DNA from: Buddleja alternifolia
Taxonomy: Eukaryota; Streptophyta; Magnoliopsida; Lamiales; Scrophulariaceae
NCBI GenBank assembly: GCA_019426215.1
Contig: CM033392.1
Location: forward strand, 40,664,666 to 40,728,665
DNA length: 64,000 nucleotides
Direction of reading: 5' to 3'
A model generated the notes under the pieces. The model saw only the letters and a program-made list of their open reading frames with translations, ran no database searches and was not told the origin of the DNA. The position numbers and the translations under genes were made by a program. Positions 20,501 through 32,045 of the stretch are shown here, piece after piece (the stretch's first letter is position 1; each line of letters opens with the position of its first letter).

Positions 20501-22412
20501 TTATGTCTTGAAGTTGTTTTTTGCTGTTAAACTCATTTGATGTTGGTTAAGGTGTTTTCTTGACTTGATATGAATAATATTATTCAATATTTTATCTCTT
20601 TGACTATGAACCCTCATCATCAACACCACCCTAATTGTCTCTAACATAGTTATTATTGGCTTGTCCTTAGCTTTGAGAATCATATTGTTGAAACTCTCAC
20701 ATAAATTATTTAGTAACATGTCAGATTTTGGCCAAGTGCTAAAATGAGACCTTGACCAGTTCACTGCAGGCCTCTCCAAATCAATTGAAAGCAACATCAA
20801 AAGCTTTTATCTGTTCCATTTCCATTTTAAAATCCACCACCCTAGTGGTTGTGGCAGCTTTCCAAAGCATGTCTTTCAAAGCCAGCCCTTTATGGTCCTT
20901 ATTAAAAAAGTTGTACAAGTGCCTGAGACAAAATCGGTGCTCAAAATTAGGTAAAAGATCATGAATAGCCTTTATCAAACCTTTTTGTTTATCTGATATG
21001 ATAGTGTACGTAAAACTGTTCCTGATTTCCAAGTCTTCAATTAATAAATTCACAAACCATTTCCAAGTTTTATAGCATTCTTTCTGAACCATGGCATATG
21101 CTATTGGGTATAAGTTGTTGTTTCCATCAATTCCAATAGCAGTTAGCAAAACTCCACGTCTCTCAACCTTTAAGTGTGTTCCATCGAACCCTATGAGTGG
21201 CCTACACCCTGCCTTAAATCCTTTCTTCAAAGCTCCCCAACAAATATACAATCTTTTGAAAGTAGATGTATCAGAGCCCATTACATGCTTGCATTTCAAC
21301 TTGATAGTAGTGTCAGGGCGTGTCCTTTTAATCTCATCACAATAGTCCCATAATTTAGAATATTGTTCTATCTCAGAGATGGTGTTCAATTGCAATGCCT
21401 CTTTTTAGTTCTATACATCTTCCATGTTGAAAGATTAGTATGATTTTCCATTTCCATAACTTCATGCATTGAGCTGACAGGCTAAGAAGGATTACTTCTA
21501 AGGTGATGCTGGTACTTGTGGGCCAGAAATTTAGAAGTGCAATGTTTAGCATTTTGAGTTCTGTAGCAGGAATGTTCTCCTTTAATTGTCTTTGACTTGA
21601 AAAGTCTAGTCATTTTTAGACCTGAAGGAAGCTAAAATCACCCACCCACCATCACAAGTGACTTGCACTTTGTCACTGCACTTCTTAGTAAAAGTCAGTG
21701 GTTTCCCCTGTTTAATTGTACATTTCCTTATTGACTCTCTAAATTCACTAACAGTTTTGAAGCAAAACCCCATATCAAACTCAAAGTCAGACAAATCAGC
21801 ATCATCATTATAAATAGGAAACTGTTAACTGATTCCAACCCATTCAACTTCATCATCTATGTTTTCATCATACAAAATATCGTCTTCATCATAATCACTC
21901 TCTTGGAACCCATCTGAAAACTCAAGATCCTCCCCATCCGAAAACTCAGGATCCTCTTCCTCTGCATTAGTATCATTGTTGCTATCTGAGTTAGTTAGAT
22001 TCTCTTCTTCAATCATATTTGACACATATTTTTCCTCATTCGACCCATCAACAAATGTTTTGGACTGTGGTGATAATGTTTGGTTAGATTCTAATAGACT
22101 TAGAAAATCGCTACCCATTTCAGCATATTCAATATATACACCAACAACTCTTTCACTATCCACCACAGCAAATAGATTTCTAGCATCACAATCATGAATC
22201 AGACACTCCAAGTCATTTCAAACTAAAGTAGAACACTACCCCTTCAACTTGACCTGTTTGTCTAGCCATGTCATATATTGCACTCAGAGACCTTTCACTT
22301 GGCTCACAAAAATCAAAGAAACTTACTTGGCCATCTATTTAGAACCTGCCATTGATTTCAAGAAACCTCCAACTATGATGCATTTTAATAGTGAAATAAT
22401 TGCTTGACTTAT
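20501..22412 (-). pseudogene. mudrA-type MULE transposase, broken
   Basis: Minus strand. A splice-acceptor-like TTGCAG precedes NYFTIKMHHSWRFLEINGRF (about 22400), the usual N-terminal plant-mobility domain. An acidic stretch follows (22211-21825: EEEDPEFSDGEDLEFSDG), then the MuDR DNA-binding region (21794-21606: FDMGFCFKTVSEFRESIRK) and the catalytic MULE domain (21395-20781). The catalytic domain has GFDGTHL and ISDKQKGL (the two Asp motifs), HRFCLRHLYNFF, and, after a frameshift near 20800, WSRSHFSTWPKSDMLLNN. Stops lie near 22340, 22230, 21830 and 21610. The C-terminal SWIM zinc finger common in mudrA is not found before the stop at 20501. Inactive. Confidence 0.8.
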
Positions 22413-23358
22413 CTGCAATTAATGTATTTTAAAAAAAAAACTATCATTAGCACAAAGGTAAAAAGTATATGAGATTACAAAGCTAAAGAGCTTTAAAACA
22501 TGACAAATAACAAAGGAAAATCTATAAAAGGCTTAAATGCGGTGGACCACATATTTATATATTCTCCACAGCATAACAACCTTATTTCACTGCATAAAGA
22601 AACCCCATAAAAGTTTAGCCAACAAAACCATCCTCTATATTAAATATTCTATGTAACCACTATACTTTGATTAAACTTACACACACAAACACACACACAC
22701 ACACACATGTATATACATCAGTTTCAGTAAAAGAAAGGTTATCATAAAAATGACTATGGCTAAATAGCCATGTGCATTTTTTCAGTTTGCTTAGACAAAT
22801 TGTTTTTTTCTCTTTTCGCAGATTATCAAACTATTAATACATACATAAAACATATGCAGGCTTAAATTTATTTCGATTGAATTTAAGTACATTAAAAACC
22901 ATGCTCCTACTCTTCTGTTTATTATGAACTTTCTAGTCATACACAAATTTAACAAAGACCGAAATGCATGGGGAGAAAATAGAAAGCAACAACAGTAAGT
23001 ACGTGAGATGAGAAGAAAAAAAATTCCAAACAAACAAAGAGGTTGAAGTACCATAGAATGGGGCTTTACTCCCATGGTTAATGTACCATGAATTTGGGTG
23101 TGTTTCTCTCAATTGCCACTTCATGTCTTGAACTAATCTCAAGTTACCGGCCCTTTTCAGAAATTAGTTGAAGAATTAGGAGATGAATATGTTGCTTCTT
23201 CAAGGAAGATAAATGATTCGCTGCTGCCACAATTGGTTTGGAATGGGTGAATTTTAGGGTTTATTACTGCTGGTAAAAAAAAACTGAGAAATTATATATT
23301 CGCCCCTATGGTTTACATGCATATCACGTATCTTAAGGAGAAGCTATAGGCGGGAAGT
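22413..23358. other. Non-coding part of the MULE 5' of the transposase
   Basis: AT-rich leader/promoter side of the transposase, with an (AC)n tract at about 22680-22707. ORFs at 22791-23142 lack any recognisable domain and overlap each other; treated as chance. Confidence 0.5.
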
Positions 23359-23537
23359 GTGTTATTTTTCCTGGACAAATTTGCTCTGCTGGAACTAGTT
23401 TGCTTTTGCCGGAATCTGGACGAGGGTGCAAAGCGCCAAAGTGTTTATAATTTCAGGGTAGAGACCGCCATTTTTATAATTCCAGGGTAGAGACTGCCTA
23501 ACTAACCTATTTTTAGGGTACAACATGCAAATTACTC
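23359..23537 (-). repeat. Right TIR of the MULE
   Basis: Reverse complement matches 19775-19954 with scattered substitutions, ending AAATTACTC next to TTTTCCACG. Confidence 0.85.
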
Positions 23538-23565
23538 TTTTCCACGCAGGGGTCATCCAAAAATT
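23538..23565 (-). pseudogene. L1 ORF2 fragment, middle piece
   Basis: Codes (minus) for FWMTPAWK, in frame with 19774 downward after removing the MULE. Bounded on the right by the foldback element. Too short to place alone; it is supported by the continuity of the L1 reading. Confidence 0.5.
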
Positions 23566-23640
23566 GGTCAAAAATCCTTAATCCCTATTTAAAATTAAAA
23601 ATCAGTCTCCACTCATAATATTACACTCTTCACTCTCTAG

Positions 23641-24343
23641 TATTGTTCTGAAAACCGGACCGGACAGCGAACCGGAAAAATGACCGGGTCACGAGTCACC
23701 GGTTCAACCGTCGGATCAACCGCGGTCGAACCGGTGACGTCATAATTATACAATAAATAATAATTAATATAATACTAATATTACAAAATAATAATATATA
23801 TATATAATACATATAGATACCCGGTAGTATATATATATATGGACAAAGAAAAGGTGTCCCAGTAACAGAAATATAATATATATAATATATAATATCTCAA
23901 AAATCAAAACTCTTTCTTCTCTCACTTCTCAGATCTCACACAGACACACACACCGATGCTTTCTTCTTCTTCCTCTTCTCCTCCTTCTTCTTCTTCTTAT
24001 TCTTCTTCTTCTTATTCTTCTTCATTATTTCAGCGTCTTCTGCATTTCAGCGTGGGGAGTGAAGAAGAGCGTTTCAGCTTCTTCTATGTTTCTTCTTCTT
24101 CTTCTGCATCAGAAAATCGGCCATTGATGAAAGAATTGGCTGCGTTGTCAGAACCGCCCGTTTCGGTGGATTTACGAACGATTTTTCCGGGTCAGCGATT
24201 GTATCGCCGGTTTGAACGATTTTGACCGGTTTTGACCGGTTTTAAGCCAAAAACGGTTTTTTCACAAAACCGGACCGGAATGAAGGCCGGTTCCGGTTTT
24301 AACCGGTTGGACCGGCCGGTCCGGTCCGGTTTTGATAACACTG
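23641..24343 (+). mobile_element. Non-autonomous hAT-type element, 703 bp
   Basis: An 8-bp TSD CTCTCTAG (23633-23640, 24344-24351) flanks imperfect TIRs: TATTGTTCTGAAAACCGGAC and the inverse of a right end finishing TTTTGATAACACTG. The interior is full of ACCGG/CCGGT repeats, especially at both ends. A second copy starts at 63772. The Ser-rich ORF at 23956-24225 comes from a TTC/TCT microsatellite and is not a gene. Confidence 0.8.
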
Positions 24344-24382
24344 CTCTCTAGTTGCTAATATAAGTTTGGATTCACTTCCTAC

Positions 24383-24783
24383 CACTACAAAAAAAATGAT
24401 TATTGCCCATATCAATATACCATGGTGAAAAGTTCTTTTGCCATGGTTAAAACCAATTGACCATGGCTTTGCTATGTCTTTGGCCGTGGTATTTGCAAGC
24501 ATGGCCAAAACATTTACCATGGCTTATAGTCATGATCAATATCTTGTTCATTGTAAAGACCATGACTTTTAGTCATTGTAAAAACGTGTTAGGTTAACAT
24601 TTTTTCCACCACAGCTAGTTAGAGCATAAAATAACTAACATTCTTTTTCACCACAGCTAACTTTAGTATGGCTATATGAAACATTTACTACGGCCAAGTT
24701 AGCCGTGAGCTTAGACCGCTATAGACTACGGTTTTAAGCCATGACATATATTTTCATTGTCAATACTCATTTTTCTTGTAGTG
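24383..24783 (+). mobile_element. CACTA (En/Spm) MITE, 401 bp
   Basis: Termini CACTACAAAAAAAATGA and the inverse of TCATTTTTCTTGTAGTG, with a 3-bp TSD TAC (24380-24382, 24784-24786): the classic CACTA signature. The interior has CATGG and CCATGG sub-repeats and no gene. Confidence 0.85.
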
Positions 24784-25126
24784 TACCCACTTGAAAAGAC
24801 GAAAATGTCCCTCATTTTATTATTTTTTTTGTTCACATTCTTCTCCAACTTTCTCTTCTCTGTCTTCTCTCTTCTCTTTCCTCTTTTTTTCTTTTTCCCT
24901 TTACCACAAATCCAATTACATAGACTTTTCCGGCGATTGAAATTGTTCAAAACATCATTTTGTTCTCCATGATGAAAGGAACAATCCGAGATCCATATTG
25001 ACTCTGTTCCGAGTACAATTTTTATTTTTATTTTTGAATTTCATACGAACAGCAACTGCCGTACGCATAAGCCAAGTTCGACATATATTTCGTGCACAAT
25101 CGACGTATTTTCCATTGATATTTAAC

Positions 25127-25835
25127 AGTTTTGCGCAATCTTACGAGAAATTCTATAACGCGTTGTAACGTACGCGGAATCATAAACCATTTTTTTCTTT
25201 TGAAAGTAGACACATTGGGCTTTCTAAATAAGTATGTCACTTTATCAAGAAATGTCATGTATAAAACAGTTTTTGAATCAAACATAAGCTAAAATTTAAT
25301 GATAGTTTTGTGCGACTTCACGAGAAAGTCTATAGCGCATTGTAGAATGCTCGGAATCATAAACCATTTTTTTTAAAAATTTCAAAGTAAACACATAGGG
25401 ATTTTAAAAAATGTATAACATATTGTCATGAACAATCTAGTATGAAACAGTTTTTCATTCAAACATAAGCTAAATTTTTTCTATAGTTTTGCGCAATCTT
25501 ACGGGAAATTCTATAACGCGTTGTGGGATGGTCGAAATCATAAATCGTTACTTTATTTTGAAAATAGACACATAGAGAGTTCTTAATATGTAGGACACAT
25601 TATAAAGATACGTTTAGGATGAAGCAGTTTTGTCTACAAACGTAAGCTAAAATTTGTCAGCAGTTTTCCGTGACTTCACGAGAAAGCCCATAATGCACTG
25701 TACGATGCTCGAAATAATAAACTATTTTTTTCTTTTAAAGTTAGATATATAGGGCTTTCTGAAATAACATGACACATTATCAAGAAATGTCTAGAACTAA
25801 ACAGTTTTTCCTTCAAACATAAGCTAAAAATATAT
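25127..25835 (+). repeat. Left-arm tandem repeat of the foldback, about 177 bp x 4
   Basis: Copies start near 25127, 25303, 25483 and 25661 with GTTTTGCGCAATCTTACGAG or close variants. Each contains CATAAACCATTT, AGACACATAGG and CAAACATAAGCTAAAATTT in order. Reverse-complement copies fill 29826-30665. Confidence 0.85.
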
Positions 25836-27290
25836 GCATTCATACGTTGATATAATACATCCTATTAAGTGTACCTATACGTCGATTGATAGACAATAAT
25901 ACGTCAATTGACTAGCATTCATCCGTTAATCTAAATGTATTAACACGTCATATTAAATGTATTATTACGTCAATTGATAGACTACATACCTCGTTTTCAG
26001 AAAATAATAAGTCAATTGACTTGCAACCATACATCAATATTTTGTATTAATACATCATATTAAGCGTACCTATACGGCGATAGATATACAATAATACGTC
26101 AATTGACTTGCATTCACACGTCAATTTGAATGTACTAATATGTATGGTTGCAAGTCAATTGACTAGCATTCACACGTCATTGAAATGTACTAATACGTCA
26201 TATTAAATGTATTATTACGTCAATTGACTGACAACCATACGTCGATTTCTAGAAAATAATACGTTAATTAACTTGCAACCATACTTCAATATTATGTATT
26301 AATACGTCATATTAAGTGTACCTATACGTCGATTGATAGATAATAATACGCCAATTGACTAGCATTCATACTTCAATTGATAGACAATCAAACGTCGATT
26401 TCAGAAAATAATACTGCAATTGGCTTGCATTCATACGTCAATATTATGTATTAATACGTCATATTAAGTGTACTTATACATCGATTGGTAGACAACAATA
26501 TGTCAAATTGACTAGCATTCATACGTCGATTGAAATGTACTAATACGTCATATTAAATGTATTATTACATCAATTGATAGACAATCATAAGTCGATTTCA
26601 AAAAGTAATACGTCAATTGACTTGCATTCATACGTCAATATTATGTATTAATATGTCATATTAAGTGTACCTATACGTTGATTAATAGACATTCATACGT
26701 CAATTGACTAGCATTCATACGTCAATTGACCTGCATTCATACGTCAATATTATGTATTAATACGTCATATTAAGTGTACCTATACGTCGATTAATAGACA
26801 ATAATACGTCAATTGACTAGAATTCATATATCAGTTGATAGACAATCATACTTCAATTTCAGAAAATAATACGTCAATTGACTTGCATTCATACGTCAAT
26901 ATTATGTATTAATACGTCATATTAAGTGTACCTATACATCGATTAATAGACAATAATACGTCAATTGACTAGCATTCATACGTTAATTGACTAGAATTCA
27001 TACGTCAATTGATAGACAATCATACGTCGATTTCAGAAAATAATATGTCAATTGACTAGAATTCATACGTCAATTGATAGACAATCATACGTTGATTTCA
27101 GAAAATAATACATCAATTGACTTGCATTAATACGTCATATTAAGTGTACATATACGTCGATTGATAGACAATAATACGTCGATTGACTAGCATCCATACG
27201 TCAATTGATAGACAATCATACGTCGATTTCAGAAAATAATATGTCAATTTACTTACATTCAAACGTCAATATTATGAATTAATACGTCAA
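25836..27290 (+). repeat. Left inner array: TACGTCAATTGACT repeats
   Basis: Dense, irregular array of AATACGTCAATTGACTAGCA, ATTCATACGTCAAT, TACGTCATATTAAGTGTACC and ATAGACAATCATACGTCGAT. They combine into higher-order units of roughly 100-200 bp. Nearly every unit has an ACGTCA core; no coding capacity. Confidence 0.85.
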
Positions 27291-28119
27291 CAAGGACTGC
27301 CTAAAAACTCCTTAAAATGACCAATTCCATGAATCAATCCACAAGGACCGCCATTAGACTATACATATGTACGTACGTCATTAGACTGCATACGTACGAC
27401 ATTAGACTATACACGTACGTCATTTTATTAATAATACATCATCTTAAATGTTAACGTATGGCCTTTATATTTATTAATACATCCTTTTAGTTGTAACAAT
27501 ACATCATTTCATATGTAATAATAATTACCCCTAAACTCTAAACCCTAAACCTTAATCCCTAACCCCTAAACTCTAAACCCTAACCCCTAAATCCTAAATC
27601 CTAACACCTAAACCCTAAATCCTAAACACTATGACATCACATACCCTAAAATTAAATGTTTCGAAATTCAGTGTTCACAAATATCTAAGCAAATTATGCG
27701 TTTAATACAATTCAATGTACATTTTTTCACTAACTAGTATTATTTTGTGTTTCCAAAACTCAATGTTCACATATACTACTAGTAGTGATGACTTGACTTT
27801 TCGTGTGAGTTTGTAGTTTTGAGATACTCATACACATGATTATACTTAGGCATGTTATATATTTAATAATAATTATTTATAATGTCATGAACGTGCATTA
27901 AACAATATACTTGGAGCAAAATACGCATTAAATAGATATACCAAACACTATGTATATCCACACTACTACTAGTTATCACTTTACTTTATGCTTAAGAATT
28001 TACGGTTTTGAGATATTTAAACACTTGAGTATATATATTTAATATTGTTCATTTATGACGTATCTTTACCAATAATCTGATGTATCGTTACAAAATATAT
28101 TATTACAACTAGTATGATG
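27291..28119. other. Centre (loop) of the foldback element
   Basis: Contains telomere-like sequence at 27531-27630 and a ~100-bp direct repeat (about 27774-27885 and 27961-28060; both begin ACTACTA and share GGTTTTGAGATA-like blocks). No frame of note. Confidence 0.6.
27531..27630 (+). repeat. Degenerate plant telomere-type repeat (CCCTAAA)n
   Basis: About fourteen units of CCCTAAA with variants (CTCTAAA, CCTTAAT, CCCTAAC, TCCTAAA). It lies in the loop between the two arms, not at a chromosome end. Confidence 0.8.
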
Positions 28120-29825
28120 AATATACAATTACGTATTAGAATTGACTTATTATTACATATCAAATGATGTATGATTACATATAAATTGATGTATTCTTAC
28201 ATATCAATTGACATATGGTTGCATATAAATTGACGTATTCTTACTTATCAATTGAAGTATGGTTGCATATTAATTGACGTATGATTATATATTAATTGAC
28301 ATATAGTTGTATATAAATTGATGTACGACTACATATGAATTGACGTATTCTTACATATCAAATGACGTATGATTATATATGAATGGACGTATTATTACAT
28401 ATCATATGATGTATGGTTACATATAAATTTACGTATTATTACATATCAATTGACGTATGATTGCATATAAATTGATGTATGACTACATATAAATTGATGT
28501 ATTCTTACATATCAATTGACGTATGGTTACATATAAATTGACGTATGATTACATATTAATTGACGTATAGTTGCATATAAATTGACATATGGCTACATAT
28601 GAATTGATGTATTCTTACATATCAAATGACGTATGATTACATATAAATTGACGTATGACTATATATCAATTGAAGTATGATTATAAATAAAATGCCATAT
28701 TATTATATATGAATGGACATATTATTACATATCAATTGACATATAATTGCATATAAATGGACGTATGACTACATATGAATTGACGTATTTTTACATATCA
28801 ATTGAAGTATGATTGCATATAAATTGACGTTTTCTTACATATCAATTGATGTATGCTTGCATATCAAATGCTGTATTATTACATATGAATTAATGTATTA
28901 TTACATATCAAATGACGTATTATTATACATCAAATGATGTATTTTTACATGACAATTGATGTATGTGTACATGTAAATTGACTTATTTTTACATATAAAA
29001 CGACGTATGGTAACATACAAAATGAAGAATTATCACATATTAATGACTTTATTTAATTTAAAGGATGTATTTTTACATATGAATGGCATATTATTACATG
29101 ACAATTGACGTATTTGTACATATAGACGATGTATTTTTACATAAAAATGACGTATGGTAACATACAAAATGAAGTATTATTAAATATAATTTATTTTTTA
29201 GTTTATTTAAAGGACTTATTCTTACATATGAAATGATGTATTATTACACATCAAATGACGTATTTTTACATGACAATTGACGTATGTATACATGTAAATT
29301 GACATATTTTTACCTATAAAACGACGTATGATAACATACAAAATGAAGTATTATTGCATATTAATGACATTATTTTCATTTAAAGGACGTATTCTTACAT
29401 ATGAAATGGCGTATTATTACATGACAATTGACGTATATGTACATGGAAATGACGTATTTTTACGTATAAAACAACGTATGGTAACAAACTAAATAAAATA
29501 TTATTACATATAAATGACATTTTATTTTATTTAAAGGACGTATTCTTACATATGAAATGACTTATTATTACACATCAAAAGACGTATTTTTACGTGACAA
29601 TTGACGTATGTGTACATGTAAGTTAACGTATGTGTATATATAAAACGACATATGGTAACAAGCAAAATGAAGTATTATTGCATATTAATGACTTATTTGA
29701 CAATTGACGTATGTGTACATATAAACAATGTATTTTTACATATAAAACGATGTATGGTAACATGCAAAATGAAGTATTATTACATAAATAAATGACTTTG
29801 GATTTCATTTAATGGACGTATTCTT
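28120..29825 (+). repeat. Right inner array: CAATTGACGTAT repeats
   Basis: Inverted counterpart of the left inner array. In the first part a 30-bp unit of the form ACATATCAATTGACGTATGG alternates ATATCAATT and ATATAAATT. From about 29018 there are six higher-order units, each starting with AAAATGAAGTATTATT-like sequence and TTTAAAGGACGTATTC (29018, 29167, 29339, 29486, 29663, 29766). Confidence 0.85.
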
Positions 29826-30665
29826 ACTAGATATTTCTTGATAATGTGTCATACATTTTCAGAAAGCATTATGTGTCTACTTTGAAATAAAAATAATAAT
29901 TTATGATTCCGAGCATTGTACAGCACGTTATGGACTTTATCGTGGAGTCATGCAAAACTATCAATAATTTTTAACTTATGTTTGAAGCAAAAACTATTTT
30001 TTACTATATATTGTTTGATAATGTATCATACAGGTTTGCAAAGCCCTATGTGTCTATATGAAAGAAAAAAACGGTTTATAGTTTTGAGCATCGTATAATC
30101 TGTTATGAACTTTCTCGTGAAGTCGTGCAAAACTGTTGAAAAATTTTAGCTTATGTTTGAATGTAAAGCTATTTCATGCTAGATATTTATTAATAATGTG
30201 TCTTATATTTTTAGAAAGCTTTATGTGTCTATCTTCAAATTAAAAAAAGCGCTTTATGATTCTGAGCAACGTACAGTGGATTTTGGTATTTCTTGTGAAG
30301 TTGCGCAAAACTGTCGGCAAATTTTATCTTATGTTTGAAGGAAAATCTATTTCATACTATAGATTTCTTGGTAATATATCAAACATTTTTAGAAAGGTCT
30401 ATGTGTTCACTTTGAATGAAAAAAAAATTGCTATGATTTCGACCATCGTACAGTGAGTTATGGACTTTCTAGTGAAGTCGCGCAAAACTGTCTATAAATT
30501 TTAACTTACTTTTGAAAATAAATTTTTTTCATATGGGATGCTTATTTATAATGTATCATACTATTTCCGAAAGCTCTATATGTCTTTTCATACGAAAAAA
30601 GTGGTTTATAATTTCGAGCATCCTACAGTGCGTTATGGACGTTTTCGTGAGGTCGCGCAAATTTG
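29826..30665 (-). repeat. Right-arm tandem repeat of the foldback, about 177 bp x 5
   Basis: Reverse complement of the left-arm unit. The GCAAAACTGT-like block recurs near 29948, 30123, 30301, 30478 and 30654. Small ORFs here follow the repeat and change frame between units; none is a gene. Confidence 0.85.
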
Positions 30666-31144
30666 TCAACTTATCATATGAAAATACGTCAACTATGCAC
30701 AAAAAGTACGTCAATATGTCTAATTGATACTGCAATTGCTGTACCTATGAAATTTGAATATATATATATATTCTACTCGAAATATAGGCAATATGGATCT
30801 CATTTGTTCCTTTCATCGTGGAGAATAATACGGTGTCACTTTTGAACATATTTGATCGCCGAAAAAACATATGTAATTGAATTTGTGGTGAAGAAGAAAA
30901 GAAAAAAAGAGGAGAGATTTGAGGGAAAAGATGATAAAAAAATTAATAAAGTGGGATGAGGGGAGAGAAGAAAGCGTGAAGAGAGAAAGAGAGAGTATTT
31001 TGTGATTTTATATTTAGTTGAGGATATTTTTGTCTTTTCACACCAATTAGGAAGTGAATCCAAATTTGTATTATGATCTAGGGAGTTGAAGGTTTAAAAA
31101 CATGGGTAGAGACTGATTTTAAAATTTTATTAGTGAGTGGGGAT

Positions 31145-31206
31145 TTATCTCCAATTTGCTGTTATTTTAATAGACTCCTTGAATGAAGGATGTTCTGTCC
31201 ATGCAT
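31145..31206 (-). pseudogene. L1 ORF2 fragment, upstream piece
   Basis: Minus strand: SPFRFFNAWTEHPSFKESIK and ITANW, the conserved L1 block after the endonuclease. It continues, across the foldback, to 23565 and 19774. Sequence upstream of Ser is no longer L1. Confidence 0.65.
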
Positions 31207-31361
31207 TAAAAAAACGAAAAGGAGAAGGGAATTTCTCTGCTTTAGTATATAGAGAAACAAATAAAGGACTAATTAAGAACTGATAAGTCAAAATAAGGAT
31301 AAGGAAAAATTGTTCCGAGTGGACAACCACAAAAGTGGTAAATCAAAACACAGAGAATGGT

Positions 31362-31550
31362 TCCGAACCATGTAATTGATGGGTGACCATCGAGGGCAAA
31401 TCGAACCATATAAATGGTGGGTGTTCGTCTAAGACAATCCGAACCACACAAAATGTGTGTGATCGTCAAGACAAACCAAGCTAGGAAAATGATGGGTGAT
31501 TAAATCACTAAACCAAGCTAGGCAAATGGTGGGTGGGTGGACCTCACGCT
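31362..31550 (+). repeat. Minisatellite, about 37 bp x 5, degenerate
   Basis: Five consecutive units of the pattern AACCATATAAATGGTGGGTG plus about 17 bases ending in GACAAACC or similar. The last two begin AAGCTAGG. It may be leader sequence of the Copia element, analogous to the leader repeats of B and C (inference). Confidence 0.6.
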
Positions 31551-31629
31551 CCCGGCTGTAGTATCTGATGCCAATTATGGCGGACAACTAAGCGAATGGT
31601 GGGTCGACACCGGTGCTAGACATACATTC

Positions 31630-32045
31630 TAGCTGGAAAGGCAGATGTATCAAGTATCACGAGTAATCGACGCAATGACCTTTTGAAGGCATTGACTAGA
31701 GTTTGTAGATATCTGAAATATGTTATAAACTGTGATTACTCTATACAATATATCCGAGTGTACCGATAGAATACACTAAGGAAAAATGAATATTCTTTAT
31801 TGGCTAGATTTTGTGCCACCTATTCCGATACATTGTACAAGATAGTCGACAGTTGAAAGGGCACAAATTAGCATGTAAAATGGTAGTCTCGACATATACA
31901 TCGAAGACATAAAACCATTAAGCAGTTCATCTTCAGTGGCATTGTCTCTATTGATCAAGCAAAATCAAATGAGAACTTATGGATCCAAATGTATGCCTAG
32001 AAAGATCAAATATACTGCCTATCGAGGGGAATGGGATTAAATCCT
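31630..32045 (+). pseudogene. Copia RNase H / pol C-terminus, heavily mutated
   Basis: The + strand reads LKALTRVCRYLKYVINCDYS, then, after stops and frameshifts, SGIVSID, AKSNENL and SRGMGLNP. That last series is the usual end of Copia pol in several plant lineages. Many stops. Catalytic residues cannot be assigned. Confidence 0.55.

Larger units (their letters stand above)
19775..23537 (-). mobile_element. Mutator-like element (MULE) with captured gene fragment
   Basis: Terminal inverted repeats of about 180 bp, with a perfect 9-bp target duplication TTTTCCACG (19766-19774 and 23538-23546), the size typical of Mutator. Removing the element and one duplication restores the L1 frame (PAWKTML). 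Inside is a broken mudrA-type transposase on the minus strand and, near the left TIR on the + strand, a fragment of an ARL1-type GTPase gene. It is probably immobile without help. Confidence 0.9.
23566..31143. mobile_element. Giant foldback element with arms of tandem repeats
   Basis: Both ends are inverted copies. The left arm has AAAATCAGTCTC, TTTGGATTCACTTCCTA, GAAAAGACGAAAAT, a pyrimidine-rich stretch, then ATGAAAGGAACAA; the reverse complement of 29826-31143 has the same blocks in the same order. Towards the centre each arm continues into ~177-bp tandem repeats, then short TGACGTA/TACGTCA repeats. A ~0.8-kb centre separates the arms. No transposase is visible. The L1 reading (ITANW / FWMTPAW) shows the element inserted in LINE DNA; exact borders and TSD are uncertain by about 10 bases. 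Architecture matches foldback transposons, some of which are MULE-related; the family is unknown. Confidence 0.7.

Noticed and set aside
23956..24225. Serine-rich ORF of 89 codons
   Set aside because: Arises from a TTC/TCT microsatellite inside a hAT-type element; no conserved domain.
25836..29825. Possible CRISPR-like arrays
   Set aside because: Repeats are irregular, AT-rich, degenerate and in inverted arms of one element; no constant repeat/unique spacer pattern.
29623..30845. Several ORFs of 60-76 codons in the foldback right arm
   Set aside because: They repeat with the ~177-bp unit, shift frame between copies and have no domain.
23566..31143. Exact target duplication for the foldback element
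   Set aside because: Candidate flanks (ATCCAAAAATT and ATCTCCAATTT) match imperfectly, so no TSD is claimed.
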